64,000 bases of DNA from Dehalococcoidia bacterium (lineage in GTDB: Bacteria; Chloroflexota; Dehalococcoidia; UBA2979). The notes beneath the pieces are model-generated. The model worked only from the letters and a program-made list of their open reading frames with translations. It was not told where the DNA came from and made no database searches. The stretch is taken from NCBI GenBank assembly GCA_009379925.1, contig WHSU01000011.1, forward strand, positions 31,787 through 95,786, in the 5' to 3' direction. Both the position numbers and the translations under genes were made by a program. Below are positions 58,600-64,000 of this stretch, piece after piece; the stretch's first letter is position 1, and each line of letters opens with the position of its first letter.

Positions 58600-59445
58600 A
58601 TGACGACGACGACCGGACAGACCGAGATCGTGGAGCTGGCGGACGGCGTGTTTGCACGCATGCACGAGGGGCTCACCAACGCCGGCATCCTCGTCGGCGA
58701 CGACGGCGTGCTCGTGATCGACTCCCTGCGCGTCCCTTCATTCGCACGCGACCTGATCAAGGACGTGCGCCGACTCTCGGACAAGCCAATCCGCTACGTC
58801 ATCGACACGCACGGGCACTGGGACCACGCGTTCGGGAACCAGGAGTTCCCCGACTCGATCATCGTCGGCCACGTGAATTGCCGGCGCGAACTCGAGGAGC
58901 TGGGCGAGGCGTGGCGCGAGAACGTGATCGCTCGTGGCAACGAGTGGGCGGAGGAGTTGCGGACGGTGGACATCCGCCCTCCGAGCCTCACCTTTGACTC
59001 GCGCCTTGAGCTGCATTTCGGCGGGCGCCGCGTCGACCTGGTCTACCTCGGGCGTGCGCACACGAGCGGCGACCTCTTCGTCCACCTGCCGGACGACGGC
59101 GTCGTCTTCACCGGCGACGTGGCGCAGGACGGGGGCGTGCCCTACATGCTCGACGGGTACATGCGGGACTGGATCGAGACAGACGCGCGCCTGATGGACC
59201 TGCCGTTCGAGCGCTTCGTGTCCGGCCACGGGCCAATCGGCGAAAAGCCGGCGCTCGCGGAGGCGCGCGAGTTCATGGCGGCCCTCGTCTCGGGCACGGA
59301 GGAGGCGGTGCGTGACGGCAAGGACGTCGCTGCCGCCGGCGAGGCGGTGACCGCCGCCATGCAGGAGCGCTTCGGGGGCTGGCGCGGCTTCGCCCGCCTA
59401 ACCGAAGGCGTGGGACGTGCCTACCGAGAGATCGCCCGCGCGTAG
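58600..59445 (+). CDS. Metallo-beta-lactamase-fold hydrolase
   Basis: A 281-residue MBL-fold protein. Metal motif HGHWDH (residues about 69-74 in IDTHGHWDHAFGN), GRAHTSGDL and FTGDVAQDG, with a C-terminal helix bundle of unknown role. Compared with glyoxalase II and quinolinase relatives the substrate site is not recognisable. ATG 58600 has a purine-rich GAGAGGGG about 10 bases before it and TATCCT 38 bases upstream. It is convergent with the frameshifted LLM gene (12-base gap), with no terminator seen between them. Confidence 0.9.
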   Translation: MTTTTGQTEIVELADGVFARMHEGLTNAGILVGDDGVLVIDSLRVPSFARDLIKDVRRLSDKPIRYVIDTHGHWDHAFGNQEFPDSIIVGHVNCRRELEELGEAWRENVIARGNEWAEELRTVDIRPPSLTFDSRLELHFGGRRVDLVYLGRAHTSGDLFVHLPDDGVVFTGDVAQDGGVPYMLDGYMRDWIETDARLMDLPFERFVSGHGPIGEKPALAEAREFMAALVSGTEEAVRDGKDVAAAGEAVTAAMQERFGGWRGFARLTEGVGRAYREIARA

Positions 59446-59457
59446 CGCGAGGGACGG

Positions 59458-60449
59458 TCACGAGAAGGCCGGCATCACCTCGCTTGCAAAGAAGCGGAGG
59501 TCGTCGGAGGTGACACCACCCGAGAACAACACCTGCTCCACGCCGCCGGTCTGCAGGCGCCGGAGGCGCTCGATGCACTCGTCCGGTGTGCCGATGATGG
59601 ATGCGGCCTCGACGGTCTCGCGGCGGGACTCCGGTTCGGAGTAGAAGAGGTTGCGGCCACCAGCCCGTGGGGCCGTCGCCGATTCCGCGAGCACGGTAAG
59701 CGAGGCGATCTGCCGCTCCACCAGCGCGTCGCGTTCGGCCGCGGAGCGCGCGATACGGAGACTTCGGGTCACCGCGACGCGCGTCGCGCGTCGTACGCCA
59801 GGCCGGCCGCCTCGCGGGCGGCGCGGTAGCGCGCCACCCGCGCTCCCTGCTCCTCGAACGCGGCGACCTGGTCGAGGAAGATCCCGTAGCCCTCACGGGC
59901 AGCGCGGTCGATGGACTCAGGGCTGCCGACGCCCATCCAGAGCGGCGGGTGCGGCCGTTGCACCGGCGCCGGCTCGATGACGACATCATCGAAATGCCAG
60001 TACTCGCCGTGGTGGGCGAAGCGACCCTCCGCGGTCCACGCGAGGCGGATCACCGCCATCGCCTCGTCCGCGCGGGCCTGCGCGCTGTCCATCGGAATCC
60101 CGAAGCCTCGGAACTCATAGTCGCGATAACCGCGTCCGATGCCCAGGTCGAGCGGGCCGTCGGATAGCACATCGACCGTGGCGGCTTGCTCGGCGAGCAG
60201 CACCGGATTGTGCCAGGGGAGGACGACCACCGCCGTGCCCAGTCGCATCGTCGAGGTGCGGGCCGCGAGATGACTCAGCAGGCTCAACGACGAGGAGAGC
60301 TGACCGCGCCCGGTGAAGTGGTGCTCGACGAGGTAGACCCCGAAGAATCCGAGATCCTCGGCCTCCGCGACCAGGTCGACGTACTCACGGTAGGCGGTCG
60401 CGTCGTCACGCTTGCCTCGATTGGGACCGCCGAACAGCCCGAACCTCAT
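59458..60449 (-). pseudogene. Frameshifted LLM-class flavin-dependent oxidoreductase
   Basis: A bacterial luciferase-like monooxygenase split into two frames. The first part (60449 to 59769) begins MRFGLFGGPNRGKRDDATAY, has HHFTGRGQLSSSLSLLSHLAARTSTMRLGTAVVVLPWHNPV in blocks and ends in GLAYDARRASR and TGA. The second part (59772 to 59458) resumes TRSLRIARSAAERDALVERQ and reaches the true C-terminus. Removing two bases (CG) from the CGCG run near 59779-59784 restores DARRVAVTRSL and a 329-residue protein of normal length. The GTG of the second part overlaps the stop of the first, so coupled expression of two pieces is possible but less likely. ATG 60449 has GAGGGAG upstream. Confidence 0.82.
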
Positions 60450-60651
60450 GCGCTCCCTCTCGTAGCCTCGCCAGCCATCGGAGTCCGCATGGTAGCGCCA
60501 CCCTGGGACGGATCGCAGAGGCGGGGAGTACTCGACATAAGGGCCATGCACGCCGGGGCCCGCCGCGCGGTCAGGCGGGACGCGAGCCGGGGTACGCTTC
60601 TGCTCCGCCGGCAGCGAATGAGAGGCGACCCTGACGGTCTGGCCCGCTTGA

Positions 60652-60668
60652 ACTCTGGATTGCAGAGT
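60652..60668. promoter_or_regulatory. Candidate operator next to the -35 box
   Basis: Perfect inverted repeat ACTCTG-5-CAGAGT, ending two bases before the -35 TTTACA. It is positioned to let a repressor block RNA polymerase, and the downstream operon encodes a winged-helix protein. Confidence 0.45.
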
Positions 60669-60670
60669 AC

Positions 60671-60699
60671 TTTACAGACGAACAACGTGTCGCTATCCT
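60671..60699 (+). promoter_or_regulatory. Promoter for a leaderless membrane-protein/regulator operon
   Basis: TTTACA (60671-60676), 17-base spacer and TATCCT (60694-60699). The ATG at 60707 is only 7 bases after the -10 box, so transcription would start at or next to the start codon. There is no Shine-Dalgarno sequence. The -35 region shares TTTACAGACG with the promoter at 23222-23250. Confidence 0.6.
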
Positions 60700-60706
60700 T
60701 TGCCGC

Positions 60707-61315
60707 ATGCAACGGCGCGCCATCGACCGCGACCCCGAACCGCCCCGCCTCCACGAGCGCGCCGCCGACAACCTGCGCTTCATCCGCTCCGCCATGGAGA
60801 GTTCGTCCCGCTTCACGGACGTCTCCGGCATCGGCATGCTCATTATCGGTGTCAGCGCTGTGGTCGCGGCTCTCGTCGCTGCCGCCCAGTCATCCGAGCG
60901 CGCCGCCATCCTCGTCTGGGAGGCCGAGCTGGTCGTCGCCGTCACGATCGGGCTACTCGCGACGCTGCATAAGGCGCGTGACCGCTGGCAGCGCCTCCTC
61001 GCCGCGCCCGCCCGCAAGTTCGTGCTCGGCCTCGCCCCGCCGCTCGCGGCCGGCGGCGTCCTCACCGTCGTCCTCCAGCGGGAAGGCCTGTTCGACCTGC
61101 TCCCCGGCGTGTGGCTCGTCGTCTATGGCGCGGCCATCGCCGCCGCCGGTGCGTTCTCCGTGCGCATCCTGCCTGCCCTCGGCTTCAGCTTTATGGCCGC
61201 CGGCTCGATCGCCTTCGTTGCCCCCACGGCCTGGGCGGGCTGGCTGCTCGGCCTCGGTTTTGGCGGCCTGCACATCGTCTTCGGCGCGATCATCGCGAGG
61301 CGCTACGGTGGCTAA
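60707..61315 (+). CDS. Multi-pass membrane protein of unknown function
   Basis: A 202-residue protein with about six transmembrane helices after a charged N-terminus (MQRRAIDRDPEPPRLHERAADNLRFIRSAME); helices include ISAVVAALVAA-type, LVVAVTIGLLATLH and three in the C-terminal half (GVWLVVYGAAIAAAGAF; WLLGLGFGGLHIVFGAII). The N-terminal region resembles membrane proteins paired with winged-helix regulators; no enzymatic motif is seen. The stop lies inside the start of the next gene (8-base overlap). The gene probably begins a leaderless transcript. Confidence 0.78.
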   Translation: MQRRAIDRDPEPPRLHERAADNLRFIRSAMESSSRFTDVSGIGMLIIGVSAVVAALVAAAQSSERAAILVWEAELVVAVTIGLLATLHKARDRWQRLLAAPARKFVLGLAPPLAAGGVLTVVLQREGLFDLLPGVWLVVYGAAIAAAGAFSVRILPALGFSFMAAGSIAFVAPTAWAGWLLGLGFGGLHIVFGAIIARRYGG

Positions 61316-61673
61316 AACGGAGGTCTCCCGCCGGTCCGGTCCCGCCTCCGCGCCCTCCGAGCGCCGCGCCATCGCGCGCTCGGCGCAGCTCGACGCCGTT
61401 ATCCACGAGCGCGCGCGCCTCGGCATCGTCAGCGCCCTCGCCGCCAACGAGCGCCTCAGCTTCGTCGAGCTGAAGTCGCTCCTGAACGCCACCGACGGCA
61501 ACATCAGCGCCCACGCTCGCAAGCTGGAGGAGGCCGGCTACATCACGGCGCACAAGCGATTCGAAGGCCGCGTCCCGCGCACGGAGTACGAGCTGACCTC
61601 CGCCGGCCGCGAGGCCCTCGAGCGCTACGTGGAGCACATGGAAGCGTTGATCCGCGTCGCGCGTGGTCGATAG
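61308..61673 (+). CDS. Winged-helix DNA-binding protein (HTH_34-like)
   Basis: A 121-residue regulator. It reads LDAVIHERARLGIVSALAANERLSFVELKSLLNATDGNISAHARKLEEAGYITAHKRFEGRVPRTEYELTSAGREAL, the winged-helix domain of the PF13601 type, with recognition helix around GNISAHARKLEEAGYI. GTG 61308 overlaps the previous gene by 8 bases (GTGGCTAA), a tight coupling typical of a regulator and its partner. A logical model is that the regulator binds the ACTCTG-5-CAGAGT repeat and the membrane protein modulates it. Confidence 0.87.
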   Translation: MAKTEVSRRSGPASAPSERRAIARSAQLDAVIHERARLGIVSALAANERLSFVELKSLLNATDGNISAHARKLEEAGYITAHKRFEGRVPRTEYELTSAGREALERYVEHMEALIRVARGR

Positions 61674-61773
61674 GTCCCCCTTTTTTGAGGAGTAACTCTG
61701 TGCGGCAAAGACCTCTGTCAGTCGAGAGATCATCGAGGCCCGGGGGCGGTCTCCAGGCGGCGAGGGCGCTTCG

Positions 61774-63282
61774 ATGACGGCCGTCGCTGTCCAGATCGGT
61801 GATCGCCCGCGAGCACGAGCCGCCGCCGAAACGGCCGTGCTCGCGGTCGCCCTCGGCCTGCTCGCCGACCTGTTGTTTCGCGAGGCCGCGCTCGGGCTCA
61901 ACACGCCCCTCTGGATCGGCGCGCTCATCGCCACCCTGCTCTACACGGGCCGCCATCGTCAGACCGAAGCTTCGTCCGCTGAACTTGCCTGCCTCGGGCT
62001 CTCCTTCGCCGCCGCAGCCGCCCTGGCCTGGCGGGGATCGCCGGCGCTCAACGCCCTCCTCTTCCTCGCCTCGGGCGCCTTCGTTGTGCTCGCCGTCGCC
62101 GTCCGCTGCGGCCTGCCCTGGCGGCGTGCCGGCGTCGCCGTGTTCGCCGGTGCGTTGGTCGCCGCCGGGATCGTGATGGCCGCCGGCGTCCATCGAGTGC
62201 AATCGAGCCTGGAGCTGCGGAATCGCGTGCTGCGCCGCTCGAAGGAAGGCGCTGGCGCGACCGTACGTATCGTGGTGCTCGCCGTCCCCGTCCTGCTCGT
62301 GTTCGCGCTACTCTTCGCCTCGGCCGACGCGGTCTTCGAGGACCAGATCACGAGTCTCGCCCGCTTCGACCTGTCCCCGGTCGCCAGCCACCTGTTCTGG
62401 CTCGGGGCTGGTGCATGGTTTGCCGGGGGCGCGATCTGGGCCGGGTTCGAGGGCCGGCTGCTCGCCATCCCCGAACCGCAACTCCCCGACGGCCGCCGCC
62501 TCAAGCCGGTCGAGGTGGGTACGATCCTCGGCTCCCTCGCCGTCCTCTTTGCCGCCTTCGTCGCCGTGCAGCTGCGCTACCTCTTCGGCGGCCACGATGT
62601 CGTGCAGCAGACCATCGACCTGACCTACGCCGAATACGCGCGCCGCGGCTTCTTCGAACTTGCCGCTGCCGCCACACTCCTCCTCCCGCTGCTCCTCATC
62701 GCCGACTGGGCGCGACGGCGTGGCAGTCGGGCCGACGCGGTCTACCGTCTGCTCGCCGGGCTCCTCGTCGCCTTGCTCTTTGTCGTCATGGCCTCTGCGC
62801 TTCAGCGCATGAGCGTCTACGAAGAGGCCTACGGCCTCACGGAGCCTCGGCTCTACGTCGTGGCTTTCCTCGTGTGGCTCGCCGCCGTGTTCGCGCTCTT
62901 CCTCCGTACGCTCCTCGTTGCCCGCAACGACTGGTTCGTCGCCGGCTCGGTGGCCGCCGCCGCCGCGGTCCTCGCGGTGCTGGCGGCTATCGGCCCCGAT
63001 GCGCTGATCGCCCGCCGCAACATCGACCGTGACTCTATCGAGCATCCCTTCGATGCGCACCACGCCGCCCAGCTGGGCGCCGACGCGACGCCGACGCTCG
63101 TGCGCAACCTCGGTGTGCTGGCGCCGGACGACGCCTGCATCGTCGCCCGCGCGCTCCTCGATCGCTGGGGCGGTGGATCGGGGGACGACCTGCGTTCGTG
63201 GAACTGGAGCCGCTCCGCCGCTGCCCGCGCCGTCGAGCGGGAGTCAATCGACTTGGAGCGCGCCTGCGACGCTCGTCCCTGA
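61774..63282 (+). CDS. DUF4173/DUF4153-family membrane protein
   Basis: A 502-residue multi-pass membrane protein with about 12 hydrophobic segments. The family marker region LRYLFGGHDVVQQTIDLTYAEYARRGFFELAAAATL is present near residues 270-305, followed by ALQRMSVYEEAYGLTEPRLYV. The C-terminal 100 residues are extracytoplasmic or cytoplasmic and contain a TPR-like DACIVARALLDRWGGG segment. No catalytic motif is known for this family. It starts 101 bases after the winged-helix gene in the same direction; GGCGAGGG precedes ATG 61774. Confidence 0.87.
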   Translation: MTAVAVQIGDRPRARAAAETAVLAVALGLLADLLFREAALGLNTPLWIGALIATLLYTGRHRQTEASSAELACLGLSFAAAAALAWRGSPALNALLFLASGAFVVLAVAVRCGLPWRRAGVAVFAGALVAAGIVMAAGVHRVQSSLELRNRVLRRSKEGAGATVRIVVLAVPVLLVFALLFASADAVFEDQITSLARFDLSPVASHLFWLGAGAWFAGGAIWAGFEGRLLAIPEPQLPDGRRLKPVEVGTILGSLAVLFAAFVAVQLRYLFGGHDVVQQTIDLTYAEYARRGFFELAAAATLLLPLLLIADWARRRGSRADAVYRLLAGLLVALLFVVMASALQRMSVYEEAYGLTEPRLYVVAFLVWLAAVFALFLRTLLVARNDWFVAGSVAAAAAVLAVLAAIGPDALIARRNIDRDSIEHPFDAHHAAQLGADATPTLVRNLGVLAPDDACIVARALLDRWGGGSGDDLRSWNWSRSAAARAVERESIDLERACDARP

Positions 63283-63306
63283 CGATCGGCCGCGCGAGGC
63301 TCTCGG

Positions 63307-64000
<694 letters not shown>

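Noticed and set aside
59458..59772. The second part of the LLM gene as a separate small protein
   Set aside because: Its sequence continues the family alignment directly and combined length is normal, so a frameshift explains it better.

Overview
The window is about two-thirds G+C and densely coded, with short intergenic gaps, many GTG and TTG starts and frequent start/stop overlaps. I see no tRNA, rRNA, CRISPR array, insertion sequence or prophage. The gene content (CaiB/BaiF CoA-transferases, LLM-type flavin or F420 oxidoreductases, M20 peptidase, metallo-beta-lactamase-fold hydrolases, an NhaA-thioredoxin fusion, an archaeal-style phosphoglucose/phosphomannose isomerase) resembles aerobic Chloroflexota of the Dehalococcoidia type. 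That assignment is inference from gene families; a high-GC actinobacterial relative cannot be excluded without a phylogeny.

Region 1 (1-15.1 kb) is an exopolysaccharide and sulfate-activation locus. It holds two glycosyltransferases (the first cut by the window edge), a GDP-mannose 3,5-epimerase homologue, a chain-length/tyrosine-kinase fusion, then cysC, a sugar-phosphate isomerase, cysD and cysN, the first three coupled by ATGA overlaps, and a secreted beta-helix protein with three tandem repeats. On the opposite strand follow a NUDIX hydrolase, a CysQ-type phosphatase and an SLC13/TrkA-C transporter. Together these could import sulfate, make PAPS, remove PAP and supply unusual hexoses. No reductive sulfur gene is present, so a sulfated exopolysaccharide is the most attractive reading.

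Region 2 (15.2-28.1 kb) is housekeeping and membrane functions: PutA-like proline catabolism, two very small proteins, a CCA/poly(A) polymerase-type enzyme, two peptide-type ABC permeases without ATPase or binding protein, a conserved unknown, a zinc-ribbon beta-propeller membrane protein, and a divergent pair of lipid-type membrane proteins.

Region 3 (28-37.8 kb) is acyl-CoA and small-molecule catabolism: a fused CoA-transferase, a frameshifted enoyl-CoA hydratase, a short 3-hydroxyacyl-CoA dehydrogenase, M20 peptidase, LLM oxidoreductase, EamA exporter and a second CoA-transferase.

Region 4 (37.9-48.9 kb) holds the glutamate synthase large subunit, a large FtsX-type ABC exporter with its ATPase, two LiaF-like membrane proteins and several micro-proteins, including a 21-residue hydrophobic peptide.

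Region 5 (48.9-64 kb) is a mixed stress and catabolic segment: glyoxalase-like and YciI proteins, enoyl-CoA hydratase, NhaA-DsbA fusion, an ArsR-SRPBCC operon with a clear promoter, a region-4-only sigma-like protein, universal stress protein, a catabolic cluster (hydroxyisobutyrate-type dehydrogenase, carboxymuconolactone decarboxylase, amidohydrolase, NIPSNAP, MBL hydrolase, a frameshifted LLM oxidoreductase), a putatively leaderless membrane-protein/winged-helix pair, a DUF4173-like protein, and the C-terminal end of a UvrA-like ATPase running off the right edge.
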